Assembly: GCA_026225565.1 (NCBI GenBank)
Contig: JAMFTA010000075.1
Location: 1-47,051 of the forward strand
Direction of reading: 5' to 3'
Source: Caulobacter sp.
GTDB taxonomy: Bacteria; Pseudomonadota; Alphaproteobacteria; Caulobacterales; Caulobacteraceae
DNA: 47,051 nt
Below the pieces are notes generated by a model. The model was not told where the DNA came from and did not search any database. It was given only the letters and a program-made list of their open reading frames with translations. The position numbers were made by a program, and so were the translations under genes. Below, piece after piece: positions 8,573 through 16,996 of the stretch; position 1 is the stretch's first letter, and every line of letters starts with the position of its first letter.

Positions 8573-10399
8573 TCACGACAGGAGCAATCCCTCCATGTCG
8601 CCCTCGGTGCGCCACTTTTCGAGCAGCGCTTCGAACGCGGTCCAGCCAAGGCCGTACCCCCGGAACAACGCCCATTTGGGCGTCGCCTCGCCTTCATTGT
8701 TGAAATAGCTCGGAGGGCATTCGCGCGAGAATTGCGACAGATCGATCTCCACCTCTTCGAAGTGGCGGACATAGTCATCCTGCGCCTCCGCGCTCGGTTC
8801 GACCACGCTCAAACCGCGCCGCAGGGCCTCGCTGATGATGTGGGCGATATGCCGGTTCTGCCCGCCCAGTTGCTGGGTCACCGTGGCGTTGAGGCCGCCT
8901 TGAATGTAGCCGACATAGAACTGGTTCGGAAAACCATGGGTCATGGTCCCGTGCAAGGTCTTTGGACCCTCCCGCCAATGATCGTAGATCGATAGGCCAT
9001 CGCGGCCTTCGACCGCATCCATGCCCCAGCGTCGCTCCAGGTCGCTGGTAACTTCAAAGCCGCTGGCGAAGATGACGCAATCTGCCTCATATTCCTTGCC
9101 GTCGGCGATGAAGCCCTTTTCGGTGAGGCGCTCCAGCCCCTTGGTCGCCGAAACGTCGATCAGATCGACATTGGGGCGATTGAAGGTCGGGTAGAAGTCG
9201 TCGCTCGACAGGGGGCGCTTGCAGAGAAAGCGGTAATAGGGCTTCAGCGCCTCGGCGGTTTTGGGATCGTCGACAAGGGATTCGACCCGGTGGCGCAAAC
9301 GATCCATGACCCGATAGTCGACACTCTCGCGCCGCGCCATGAACTGCTCTGGCGTAAGCGCCGGCCAGCCTTCGGCCGCCAGTTCCGCGGCCAGGTTTCG
9401 AGCGACCTCAGTCCAGATATCGCAGATCAGGTCTGGGTCGCCCGGTCCCAGCGCTTCCCTGGCCGCCCGGTGGAAATTGGCCTGGCGCTCGGATTGCCAA
9501 CCGGGCTCAAGGGCCGCCACCCAGGCCGGATCGGTCGGCGGGTTTGGCCGCTCATCGACGCTGGAAGGCGTGCGCTGAACCACATAGAGATGCTTTGAAT
9601 ATTTGCCGAGATAGGGAACCGCCTGGATGGCGGTGGCGCCCGTCCCGACGATCGCCACGCGCTTGTCGGCCAGCTTATCGAGCACCGGGTTCTCGTAGCT
9701 GCCGCCCGTATAGCCATAGTCCCAGCGGGAGGTATGGAAGATCTTGCCCTTGAACGCGTCGATCCCAGGAATGGCCGGGAGCTTCGGCATATTGAGCACG
9801 CCGGCGGCGATAATGACGAACCGCGCACGGATCTCGTCGCCGCGGTTGGTTCCAACCCGCCAACGCTTGATCTCATCGTCCCAGCGCAATGTATTGGCGA
9901 GGGTGTGAACTAGCGCCTTGTCGGCGAAACCGAATTTGTCGGCGATTTGTTTGCAATATCTATAGATCTCGCTGCCGTTCGAAAACTTCTTGGACGGCAT
10001 AAATCCCGTCTCTTCGAGTAGTGGCAGGTAGCAATAGGCGTCATTATCGCACTGAATGCCGGGATATCGGTTCCAATACCACACGCCGCCGAAATCGCCC
10101 GCGCTGTCGATATTGCGGAAGTTGGTCACGCCCGCCTTGGTCAGGTGATAGGCGGCCATGATGCCGCCCCATCCCGCGCCAAGCACGGCGACGTCGATAT
10201 CCTCGGAAATCGGCGCGCGCGGTTCGATCGGCTTATGCGGATCGGCGGCGAAATTCTCCACGACGCCCCCTGTGGGGCGCACATATTGGGTCTGCCCCGC
10301 CTCGCGCAGGCGCTTGTCACGCTCCTGGGCATATTTGTCGCGCAAAGCCGGGATGTCGATCTCGTCGGCCGTCACCGTCCGCGTAGGCTCGCAGCCCAT
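8573..10399 (-). CDS. Flavin-containing Baeyer-Villiger monooxygenase
   Basis: FAD- and NADPH-dependent enzyme expected to insert oxygen next to a ketone, giving an ester or lactone. The 608-residue protein has a first Rossmann motif GAGWGG at 74-79. The family fingerprint FxGxxxHxxxW(D/P) is at 216-227 (FKGKIFHTSRWD), and the second Rossmann motif GTGATA is at 252-257. An N-terminal extension of about 65 residues precedes the FAD domain, as in phenylacetone or cyclopentadecanone monooxygenase types. The open frame runs to 10456 through a TTG, and ATG 10429 has no ribosome binding site; ATG 10399 follows GGGAG with a 5-base gap and is chosen. It lies 84 bases before the Rieske gene. Family is firm, substrate unknown. 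Confidence 0.93.
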   Translation of the reverse strand: MGCEPTRTVTADEIDIPALRDKYAQERDKRLREAGQTQYVRPTGGVVENFAADPHKPIEPRAPISEDIDVAVLGAGWGGIMAAYHLTKAGVTNFRNIDSAGDFGGVWYWNRYPGIQCDNDAYCYLPLLEETGFMPSKKFSNGSEIYRYCKQIADKFGFADKALVHTLANTLRWDDEIKRWRVGTNRGDEIRARFVIIAAGVLNMPKLPAIPGIDAFKGKIFHTSRWDYGYTGGSYENPVLDKLADKRVAIVGTGATAIQAVPYLGKYSKHLYVVQRTPSSVDERPNPPTDPAWVAALEPGWQSERQANFHRAAREALGPGDPDLICDIWTEVARNLAAELAAEGWPALTPEQFMARRESVDYRVMDRLRHRVESLVDDPKTAEALKPYYRFLCKRPLSSDDFYPTFNRPNVDLIDVSATKGLERLTEKGFIADGKEYEADCVIFASGFEVTSDLERRWGMDAVEGRDGLSIYDHWREGPKTLHGTMTHGFPNQFYVGYIQGGLNATVTQQLGGQNRHIAHIISEALRRGLSVVEPSAEAQDDYVRHFEEVEIDLSQFSRECPPSYFNNEGEATPKWALFRGYGLGWTAFEALLEKWRTEGDMEGLLLS

Positions 10400-10532
10400 A
10401 TCCACTCCCAATTTTTTAATTGGCGTCATCTGATCAACAGTGATGCCTATTAGCAAGGAGCAATGACGGTCGTAGGCACGCCGTCGAGGGCCGGATTGAT
10501 GTGCGTTGCGCCTCTAATCACATCGGAATTTT

Positions 10533-10546
10533 GGGCGATTTCGCCC
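10533..10546. other. Short hairpin between the SnoaL-like and monooxygenase genes
   Basis: GGGCG, four loop bases, CGCCC form a perfect 5-base-pair stem just downstream of the SnoaL-like gene on the minus strand. On that strand it is followed by a run of A, not U, so it is at best a weak terminator or an mRNA-stability element. The rest of the 176-base gap 10400-10575 holds only the ribosome binding site of the monooxygenase gene. Confidence 0.3.
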
Positions 10547-10575
10547 GAGCGATATCTCGCCGCAGCCGCCCCTGC

Positions 10576-11067
10576 CTACCCCTTGCGGACAAAGGTTGGC
10601 TCGTCCGGACCGGGCATTCCAGGGAAGGGGCCGTAGTCCGGCGTGTCGACAAACGCCGCGGAAAGGTCAGGGGGGCCGCGATACTTGAAACTCCACTGCC
10701 GCCAAGCGTACCGCCAGCGCCCGTCCTCTTCGACGTAGCGATCGTGATAGACGCCAAACGTCATGGCAGAACTGCCGTCGAACATTTTGGCGAATTCGAT
10801 CATATGAATACGGCCCTGCCCGGCCCCATCCGCGAACTCGATCACCGCCGGCTGGGTGATCAATTGAATCTTTTCGCACCGCCCAAGCAGCTTGCCGCAG
10901 GCCTCGCCGATCTCGCTGCGCCCACGCACGTGCATCCCGGCGATTTTCCATTCGCCGTCCTTCGCGAAGCAATCCGCGAAACTCGCGGCGTCCTGTCGCC
11001 AAACCGCGTCCATGAAGCGTCCATGCAATTGGCGAACGCCGTAATCGGCTTGCAAAATTTCGCTCAT
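10576..11067 (-). CDS. SnoaL-like / NTF2-fold protein
   Basis: Small protein of 163 residues with the pattern of the SnoaL-like/NTF2 alpha+beta barrel: an N-terminal helix (VRQLHGRFMDAVWRQD), an FAxxFAxDGEW turn, a GRSEIGE helix, and a C-terminal strand pair with WRYAWRQWSFKYRG. The family includes polyketide cyclases, ring-hydroxylase beta-subunit-like proteins, limonene epoxide hydrolase-like enzymes and dehydratases, so activity cannot be assigned. The open frame extends to 11301, but ATG 11067 follows GAAGGA at a 4-base gap. It is the first gene of the minus-strand catabolic run, divergent from the short-chain dehydrogenase gene. It might act as a hydrolase or isomerase on an intermediate; that is inference. 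Confidence 0.82.
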   Translation of the reverse strand: MSEILQADYGVRQLHGRFMDAVWRQDAASFADCFAKDGEWKIAGMHVRGRSEIGEACGKLLGRCEKIQLITQPAVIEFADGAGQGRIHMIEFAKMFDGSSAMTFGVYHDRYVEEDGRWRYAWRQWSFKYRGPPDLSAAFVDTPDYGPFPGMPGPDEPTFVRKG

Positions 11068-11189
11068 CGGTTCCTTCAACTCCAGAACGCTTATTGAGAC
11101 TGGCGGAACCTTAGCGCTTAAATGGCCGAAGAGACCGATGCGGCCATGTCCATGCCGAATATCGCCGGAGCGGCAGGTTGCTCGGCTTC

Positions 11190-11195
11190 TTGACA
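11190..11195 (+). promoter_or_regulatory. Candidate -35 element in divergent promoter region
   Basis: A perfect TTGACA lies about 118 bases before the dehydrogenase start, in the 245-base divergent intergenic region 11068-11312. The -10 partner is unclear: TACAGC sits 15 bases on, and TAATAC is too close. This region must contain promoters for both arms of the catabolic cluster. No clear inverted-repeat operator was found. Confidence 0.3.
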
Positions 11196-11312
11196 GGGCT
11201 CCAGCGCTAATACAGCTAGCTTGCCTTAAATGCCTGCGCGCGACGCCGCCTTCGGCATGGCCGGTCGGGAACGCCTCCCGTTCGGGGATGCAATTGGTCA
11301 AGAGGACTGCGA

Positions 11313-12074
11313 ATGGAACTGAATGGAGTGGCCGCAGTCGTCACGGGCGGCGCGTCTGGGCTGGGCAATGCGACGGCGAAGCTATTGGCTAGCCGCGGCG
11401 CCAAGGTCGCCATCTTTGACCTCAACGAAGAGGTCGGCGCGGCGGCGGCGAACGAGATCAAGGGCGCCTTCTTCAAGGTCGACGTCTCCAGTGAAGCATC
11501 GGTGAACGATGGGCTGGCGGCCGCCGAAGCGGCGCACGGGCCGGCGCGCGTCTTGGTCAACTGCGCCGGGGTCGCGCCGGCCATCCGCATCGTCAACAAA
11601 GAAGGCGTGGCGCATCCGCTCGATGCATATCGCAAGACGGTTGAAGTCAATCTGATCGGCACCTTCAACATGATCTCGAAATTCGCCGCGCGCCTGATCG
11701 CGGCGGGGATCGAGGGCGAAGAGGCGGGTGTGATCGTCAACACCGCGTCGGTGGCGGCCTACGATGGGCAGATCGGACAGGCGGCCTATGCGTCTTCGAA
11801 GGGCGGGGTGGTCGCCCTGACCTTGCCGGCGGCTCGCGACCTGGCGCAGCATCGCATCCGCGTCGTCACCATCGCCCCGGGCATCTTCCTGACCCCGATG
11901 CTGATGGGCCTGCCGCAGGCGGCGCAAGATTCCCTGGGCAAGCAGGTGCCGCACCCGAGCCGGTTGGGCAAACCCGCCGAATATGCTCAGATGGTCGAGG
12001 CTATCATCGCCAACCCGATGCTCAACGGCGAAGTGATCCGCCTGGATGGCGCGATCCGGATGGCGCCGCGCTAA
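11313..12074 (+). CDS. Short-chain dehydrogenase/reductase (3-hydroxyacyl-CoA dehydrogenase type 2-like)
   Basis: Classical NAD(P)-dependent SDR of 253 residues. The cofactor motif TGGASGLG is at 11-18, NCAG lies near residue 88, and the catalytic Y-x-x-x-K is in AYASSKGG. The acidic residue after beta-strand 2 (FDLN) favours NAD. The overall look, including the VNLIGTFNMI and IAPGIFLTPML segments, is closest to type-2 3-hydroxyacyl-CoA dehydrogenase/HSD10-like enzymes, which oxidise hydroxyacyl-CoAs or cyclic alcohols. ATG 11313 follows AGAGGA at a 7-base gap. It is divergent from the SnoaL-like gene and 57 bases before the acyl-CoA ligase. In this cluster it could oxidise an alcohol made by the Rieske enzyme, or act in beta-oxidation; the sequence cannot separate these. 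Confidence 0.88.
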   Translation: MELNGVAAVVTGGASGLGNATAKLLASRGAKVAIFDLNEEVGAAAANEIKGAFFKVDVSSEASVNDGLAAAEAAHGPARVLVNCAGVAPAIRIVNKEGVAHPLDAYRKTVEVNLIGTFNMISKFAARLIAAGIEGEEAGVIVNTASVAAYDGQIGQAAYASSKGGVVALTLPAARDLAQHRIRVVTIAPGIFLTPMLMGLPQAAQDSLGKQVPHPSRLGKPAEYAQMVEAIIANPMLNGEVIRLDGAIRMAPR

Positions 12075-12131
12075 GCAGGGTGAAGACGGCGCGGCGATAG
12101 ACGCCCCGCCGCCGGGAGTGATGGGCAGGTC

Positions 12132-13736
12132 ATGACCGAAAATGCAGGGGCGACAAGGCTGACGGCCGGCGGATGGCGCATCCGGTGGGATGCGGCGCGG
12201 GCGCAGCAAGCCTATGAGGCGGGCCTTTGGCGGCAAGAGACCTGCGCCGACGCCCTGCATCGCCTGGCCGCCGACGACCCCGACCGGGTGCTGATCGTCG
12301 ATGGCGCCTTGCGCCTTACCGCCGCCGAGCTGCACACGCGCGCCGAACGGCTGGCCAGGGCCATGCTGAGCCGCTTCGCGCCGGGCGGCGTCGTCTCCTT
12401 CATGCTGCCCAACTGGCATGAAGCCGCCGAGATATATTTGGCGGCGACCCTGGCCGGAATGGTGGCCCATCCGATCCTGCCGTCGCTTAGGGATCACGAT
12501 CTGCGTTTCATGCTCGCCGACATAAAAAGCCGCATGATCTTCGTGGCGCACCAATATCGCGGCTACGACTATGGGGCCATGTTGACGCGCGTCGTCGCGG
12601 CGCTGGACTCGCCGCCGGAAGTGGTTGTCGTGCGCGGCGAGGCGTCGGCTCACACCCCCTATCTTCAGCTGCTGGAGAATCATGGAGAGGCGCCCCTGCC
12701 CGCGCTCGATCCGGACGAGGTTCGCATGGTGATGTACACCAGCGGCACGACCGGCCGGGCCAAGGGCGTGCTGCACACCCATAACTCGATCAATGCCTTG
12801 ATCCGGCAGATCGGAACCCACTGGCGGGTCGAGCCCGGCGACCGTTTCCTGGTCCCATCGCCCGTCAGCCATATCGGCGGCTCGATCTATGCGTTCGAGG
12901 CGCCGCTGCTCCTGGGCTCGACCGCCATCCTCATGGAAAAGTGGAACGCGGCGGCGGCGGTCGGCATCATGCTGGCCGAGCGCTGCACGCACATGGCGGG
13001 GGCGACGCCCTTCTTACAACAAACACTGGCGGCGGCGCGGGCGGCAGGCAGTCGCCTTCCCGATCTGAAGCTGTTCGTCTGCGGCGGCGCTTCGGTTTCC
13101 CCGACCCTCATCCGCGAGGCTTCGGACTATCTGGAAAACGCCATCGTCACTCGGGTCTACGGATCCACCGAGGCGCCGGTGACCACGGTCGGCGTCATGG
13201 ACCCTGCCGATGTCGACCATGCAGCCGCCACCGACGGGCGCCCCGGCATCGCCACCGTGAAGATCGCGGCGAACGGGGAGATATGCGTGCAGGGTCCGCA
13301 AATGTTCGTCGGCTATGTCCACCCGGAAGACGAGAAGGACGCCTTCGACGCGGAAGGGCACTACCGCTCAGGCGACGAGGGTCGCTGGGTGGATGGCGAC
13401 TATCTGGTGGTGACCGGACGGATCAAGGACATCATCATCCGCAACGGCGAGAACATCTCGCCAAAGGAAATCGAGGATATTCTCGTCGGCCATCCCGCCA
13501 TCGCCGAGGTCGCGATCGTCGGCGTCGCCGATCCGCGAACAGGGGAACGAGCGGTGGCGGTGATCGTGTCTCGCGGCGACGCCATGCCCGATGTCGCGGC
13601 CTTGGGCGAGTACCTCGCATCCTTCGGCGTGGCGCGGTTCAAATATCCCGAACAGGTCGCCCTATGGGAAGCCTTGCCCAAGAACGACGCCGGCAAGGTG
13701 CTGAAGCAAGCGATCCGGACAGTCTTAGCCGCTTAG
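12132..13736 (+). CDS. AMP-forming acyl-CoA ligase (class I adenylate-forming enzyme)
   Basis: Activates a carboxylic acid with ATP and CoA through an acyl-adenylate. The 534-residue protein shows the ANL-family motifs in order: the phosphate-binding loop YTSGTTGRAKG near residue 201, VYGSTEAP, YRSGDEGRW, and the hinge/C-terminal core VTGRIKDIIIRNGENISPKEIE, with the catalytic lysine in the final AGKVLK segment. It resembles cyclohexanecarboxylate or medium-chain fatty acid CoA ligases, but the acid is not readable from sequence. It follows the dehydrogenase gene in the same direction and is the likely last gene of this arm. Two short GC hairpins follow the stop. Confidence 0.93.
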   Translation: MTENAGATRLTAGGWRIRWDAARAQQAYEAGLWRQETCADALHRLAADDPDRVLIVDGALRLTAAELHTRAERLARAMLSRFAPGGVVSFMLPNWHEAAEIYLAATLAGMVAHPILPSLRDHDLRFMLADIKSRMIFVAHQYRGYDYGAMLTRVVAALDSPPEVVVVRGEASAHTPYLQLLENHGEAPLPALDPDEVRMVMYTSGTTGRAKGVLHTHNSINALIRQIGTHWRVEPGDRFLVPSPVSHIGGSIYAFEAPLLLGSTAILMEKWNAAAAVGIMLAERCTHMAGATPFLQQTLAAARAAGSRLPDLKLFVCGGASVSPTLIREASDYLENAIVTRVYGSTEAPVTTVGVMDPADVDHAAATDGRPGIATVKIAANGEICVQGPQMFVGYVHPEDEKDAFDAEGHYRSGDEGRWVDGDYLVVTGRIKDIIIRNGENISPKEIEDILVGHPAIAEVAIVGVADPRTGERAVAVIVSRGDAMPDVAALGEYLASFGVARFKYPEQVALWEALPKNDAGKVLKQAIRTVLAA

Positions 13737-13769
13737 TCCCGAACAGCGATGTCCCGACTTCGATGGGTT

Positions 13770-13803
13770 GGCGCCCAGCTGGCGCCGAAACGGGCTACAG
13801 CCC
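13770..13803 (+). terminator. Tandem GC hairpins after the acyl-CoA ligase gene
   Basis: Two stem-loops lie 33-67 bases after the ligase stop. GGCGCC-CAGCT-GGCGCC (13770-13786) has a 6-base-pair stem, and GGGCT-AC-AGCCC (13792-13803) is shorter. There is no T-run after either, so intrinsic termination is uncertain. The remainder of the 161-base gap before the glycosyltransferase gene shows no clear promoter. Confidence 0.35.
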
Positions 13804-13897
13804 TGAAATATGAATCGCGATCACAGGGGTTACATCCCACTGTTAGGGTCGTTTAAAACGTGCTCAGCTTCCCCTGTCTGGTCTCATCCGTACTGGA

Positions 13898-15136
13898 ATG
13901 CCCTTGATCGTCGGAATCGGTTGGTTTCTGTTGGGTTTGTCACTCGTTGGCGTTGCATACGCCGTGGGTTCCGGCTTGGCCGTGCGATGGTTATTCTCTC
14001 GCACCATTTCGCTTCGAGGCCATTCACCCGGCGTCACCATCCTAAAGCCGCTCTGCGGTGACGAGGTGGGGCTGGCCGCCCGGGTGGCCCAGTTTTGCGA
14101 TCAGGACTATGCCGGCCCCGTTCAAATCATCTTCGGCGTCCGCGACGCCCTTGACCCCGCCGTCAAGGTGATCAAGCAACTCATCGCCGATCGCCCCGAT
14201 CGGGACATCGAGCTGGTCGTCGACGACCGGGTGCATGGCTCCAACCTGAAAATCTCCAATCTGATGAACATGGAGCGCTTGGTTCGCTTTGAGACCCTGG
14301 TGGTGGCCGACAGCGATGTGAGCGTCACCCGCGATTACCTGGCGAGGCTGATGGACACCTTGGCGCAGCCGCAGGTCGGCTACGCCACCTGTGTCTACTT
14401 CGGCGTGCCGACTGGAAACCTCTGGTCGAAATTATCGGCCATGGCGATCAACTATCACCTGCTCCCCAGCGTCGCCCTGGGGGTGCGTCTGAAGATGGCC
14501 AAGCCCTGCTTTGGGCCGACCATGGCGTTTCGCAAGGACGTCCTCGATCGCGCGGGGGGATTTGCCGCCTTCGTCGACCGGTTGGCGGACGATTTCGAGA
14601 TCGGCCACGCCATTCGCGAACTCGGTTACACCTTCGCCATCTCTCCCGTAGCCATCGGCCATGCCTGCCCTGAAACCAGCGGTCAGAGCCTGGTCAGCCA
14701 CGAACTGCGATGGGCGAAGACCATTCGGTTGATCGATCCGGCCGGCTATATCGGCACGGTGATCTGTCATCCGCTGTTGTTCGCCCTTTTGGCCGTGATC
14801 GTCTTGCACGGCGGCTACGCCAGCCTTGCGACGCTGGCCTTGGCCCTGGGCGCGCGGCTGGTGGTGATGGCCCAGGTCGACCGCTTTTCGGGGCGCAAAT
14901 TAGCCTGGTGGTGGATGGCGCCGGCCCGCGATCTTCTGTCCGTCGCCGTCTTTTTTACCTCGTTCGTCGGGCGCGATGTGATGTGGCGCGGGCGCAAGCT
15001 GCGGATCGCCTCCAATGGCGTTTTGGTCAGCGCCCGGCGCAGCCGCCCCGCCTTCCTGCAGCGGCCCGGCGCCTGGGCGGGACCGCTCATCGGGCAGATC
15101 AAATCCATGGCGACGCCTCAGCGCATCCGGCCATAA
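13898..15136 (+). CDS. hpnI: HpnI-like / ceramide-glucosyltransferase-like membrane glycosyltransferase
   Basis: Family 2/21 glycosyltransferase of 412 residues. The features include an N-terminal membrane helix (about 4-28), VTILKPLCG at the start of the GT-A domain, VVADSDV (nucleotide-sugar/metal site), and DRLADDFEIG holding the likely catalytic Asp. HELRWAKTIR is the (Q/R)xxRW-type motif, and several hydrophobic helices lie between about 290 and 365. This matches HpnI, which adds N-acetylglucosamine to bacteriohopanetetrol, and the related bacterial ceramide glycosyltransferases. No hpnH, hpnJ, hpnK or squalene-hopene cyclase gene is present here. It is followed by a CDP-alcohol phosphatidyltransferase gene. 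The ribosome binding site before ATG 13898 is weak. Membrane-lipid glycosylation is confident; the acceptor is not. Confidence 0.78.
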   Translation: MPLIVGIGWFLLGLSLVGVAYAVGSGLAVRWLFSRTISLRGHSPGVTILKPLCGDEVGLAARVAQFCDQDYAGPVQIIFGVRDALDPAVKVIKQLIADRPDRDIELVVDDRVHGSNLKISNLMNMERLVRFETLVVADSDVSVTRDYLARLMDTLAQPQVGYATCVYFGVPTGNLWSKLSAMAINYHLLPSVALGVRLKMAKPCFGPTMAFRKDVLDRAGGFAAFVDRLADDFEIGHAIRELGYTFAISPVAIGHACPETSGQSLVSHELRWAKTIRLIDPAGYIGTVICHPLLFALLAVIVLHGGYASLATLALALGARLVVMAQVDRFSGRKLAWWWMAPARDLLSVAVFFTSFVGRDVMWRGRKLRIASNGVLVSARRSRPAFLQRPGAWAGPLIGQIKSMATPQRIRP

Positions 15137-15205
15137 CATTCGCGGCCGAGTGGGCGCGCCGGGTCATGCCTGGCGAAGCCGCCGCACAGTTCTGAAAGAT
15201 CAACA

Positions 15206-15808
15206 ATGGCGACCACCTGGACTCACATAATGGCGCGCGTCGTCGTCACACCGTTGATCGGCACGGGGGTGACCCCAAACCATCTGACCACTTTGCGGTT
15301 GCTGACCGGCCTTGGCGCTTGCGTCGCCGTGGCCTTGGGCACGCCGGGCGGCAACCTCTGGGGCGGGATCCTTTGGCTGCTGTCCGCCTTTCTGGACAGG
15401 GCCGATGGGGAGCTGGCCCGGGTAGGCCAGATGATGAGCGAAAAGGGCCACGCCTATGACTACGCCAGCGACGCCCTGATCAACGTCCTGATCTTCCTCG
15501 CCGCGGGCGTGGGCGCGCGCCATGGCTGGCTGGGCCCCGCGGCGATCGCCTTCGGCCTCGTGGCCAGCGCCAGCATGGGAATTTGCTGGGTTGCGGGCGA
15601 AGCCTACGAGAAGCGCGATGGCTCGGGCCAAAAGGCCTACGCCGGCAGATGGGGCTTCGATCTGGACGACGGTCTCTATCTGCTCGGCCCGCTGATCTGG
15701 TTCGGACTGATGAGCTATGTGGTGGTCGGCGCCGCTGTAGTGACCTCGGTTATGGCGGCGGTCATCCTGGTGCGCCTTCAGCGTCTTCTCGCACGGCGAA
15801 ATCCCTAA
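15206..15808 (+). CDS. CDP-alcohol phosphatidyltransferase family membrane protein
   Basis: Integral membrane enzyme that displaces CMP from a CDP-alcohol or CDP-lipid to form a phosphodiester. The complete family signature Dx2DGx2ARx8Gx3Dx3D is present, with D64, D67, D85 and D89 as the four metal/catalytic aspartates. Length is 200 residues, with about five to six hydrophobic segments around the motif. The protein does not clearly match PgsA, PssA or cardiolipin synthase by eye, and its substrates are unknown. It lies 69 bases after the HpnI-like gene on the same strand, so a shared role in making an unusual lipid headgroup is plausible. The ribosome binding site (GAAAGA) is modest. Confidence 0.88.
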   Translation: MATTWTHIMARVVVTPLIGTGVTPNHLTTLRLLTGLGACVAVALGTPGGNLWGGILWLLSAFLDRADGELARVGQMMSEKGHAYDYASDALINVLIFLAAGVGARHGWLGPAAIAFGLVASASMGICWVAGEAYEKRDGSGQKAYAGRWGFDLDDGLYLLGPLIWFGLMSYVVVGAAVVTSVMAAVILVRLQRLLARRNP

Positions 15809-15945
15809 AAAGGGGGCGATCGATCTCGAACGGAGCCATAACCACCGTCGGCCGTTGACAGCGCCGTCGTCACGGCCATCCTTGCAGCGGCCTTGTTCAA
15901 GCGGCCCAGCGCCTTAAATTCCTTTCATGCGCAAAGGCTCACCCA

Positions 15946-16920
15946 ATGACTCCGTTCGATGATTTCGAGGTTGAAGAATCCCTGCGCCCCTCGGCGAAGC
16001 GGGTGACCTTCGACCTTGCCGCCTCCTTGAACGCCGTCATGACCCTTTCGGCTCGCGTGCCAGACGACGCCTACACCGCCCAAACCCTGGGGATCCGGCG
16101 CCTGGGCAACGGCATCGTGATCAGCGAAGATGGGCTGGTCCTGACCATCGGCTACCTCATCACCGAAGCCGATCAGGTGACCTTGACCAGCAACGACGGG
16201 CGCCAGACAGCCGCCCACGTGCTCGGTTACGATCAGGTCACGGGCCTCGGTCTCCTGCACGCTCTAGAGCCCCTCGATCTTCCCGTCCTGTCCATCGGCG
16301 ACTCCCGGTCGCTTGAGGCCGGCGATCCGGTCATCCTCGCTGGCGGGGGCGGCCAGGCGCACGCGGTCCAGGGGCGGCTGCTCGTCCGGGCGCCCTTCGC
16401 CGGCTACTGGGAATATAATCTGGAGGAGGCCCTCTACACCGGTCCGGGCCATCCTCACTGGAGCGGGGCCGCCCTGATCGGCCCGTCTGGAGACCTGGTC
16501 GGCGTCGGCTCGTTGCAGATGACCCAGGAGCTGGCGACCGGGGAAGAGTCGCTCATCAACATGTGCGTGCCGGCCGAGCTGTTGCGACCGATCCTCGACG
16601 ATCTGGCCAGCGGCCGCGCGCCTTACCCGCCCCGCCCCTGGCTTGGGGTCTTCTCCCAGGATGCGCGAGGCAAGGTGGTGGTGGCCGACTTCGCGGCCGA
16701 CGGCCCTGCAGCCCGCGCCGAGGTGCGCCGGGGGGATGCGATCCTGGCCGTCGGCGGCCATTCTGTGTCCAGTCTCGCAGAATTCTATACCCGGCTTTGG
16801 AGCTTGGGGCCGGCCGGGGTCATAGCGCCCCTGCGCCTGCAGCGGGAACGGGACGTGTTCGACATTGAGGTCCGCACCGTGGATCGGGCGTCCAAGCTGA
16901 AGAAGCGCCGATTCAATTAA
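15946..16920 (+). CDS. DegP/S1C-like PDZ protein with degenerate catalytic triad
   Basis: The 324-residue protein aligns by eye with HtrA/DegP trypsin-fold proteases followed by one PDZ domain (about 210-305). The catalytic positions are changed. The usual TNxHV histidine site reads TIGYLI (Y70), and the (T/S)DIA aspartate site reads TGLG (G100). The GNSGG serine loop reads HWSGA (S173). Only the serine remains, so normal proteolysis is unlikely. No signal peptide is visible at the N-terminus (MTPFDDFEVEE), so it is probably cytoplasmic, unlike DegP. The start follows AAAGG at an 8-base gap. It is the third gene of the lipid-enzyme group but separated by 137 bases. A peptide-binding or scaffold role is inferred. 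Confidence 0.8.
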   Translation: MTPFDDFEVEESLRPSAKRVTFDLAASLNAVMTLSARVPDDAYTAQTLGIRRLGNGIVISEDGLVLTIGYLITEADQVTLTSNDGRQTAAHVLGYDQVTGLGLLHALEPLDLPVLSIGDSRSLEAGDPVILAGGGGQAHAVQGRLLVRAPFAGYWEYNLEEALYTGPGHPHWSGAALIGPSGDLVGVGSLQMTQELATGEESLINMCVPAELLRPILDDLASGRAPYPPRPWLGVFSQDARGKVVVADFAADGPAARAEVRRGDAILAVGGHSVSSLAEFYTRLWSLGPAGVIAPLRLQRERDVFDIEVRTVDRASKLKKRRFN

Positions 16921-16978
16921 CAGGTGACCTCGTGACCGATCATCAAGGGGTGCGCGGCATCAAATTAAAGTTTCCTCG

Positions 16979-16996
16979 CCGCCGGCGAATCGGCGG
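16979..16996 (+). other. GC hairpin between the DegP-like gene and the tkt operon
   Basis: CCGCCG, six loop bases, CGGCGG form a perfect stem 59 bases after the DegP-like gene stop. There is no T-run. It may end the upstream transcript or belong to the tkt operon leader, which spans up to about 200 bases (16921-17126). No convincing -35/-10 pair was found in that leader. Confidence 0.35.

Noticed and set aside
11382..12992. 536-codon antisense open frame opposite the SDR and acyl-CoA ligase genes
   Set aside because: It covers two well-identified genes on the other strand, has His/Arg/Gly-rich composition typical of high-GC shadow frames, and shows no family motif.
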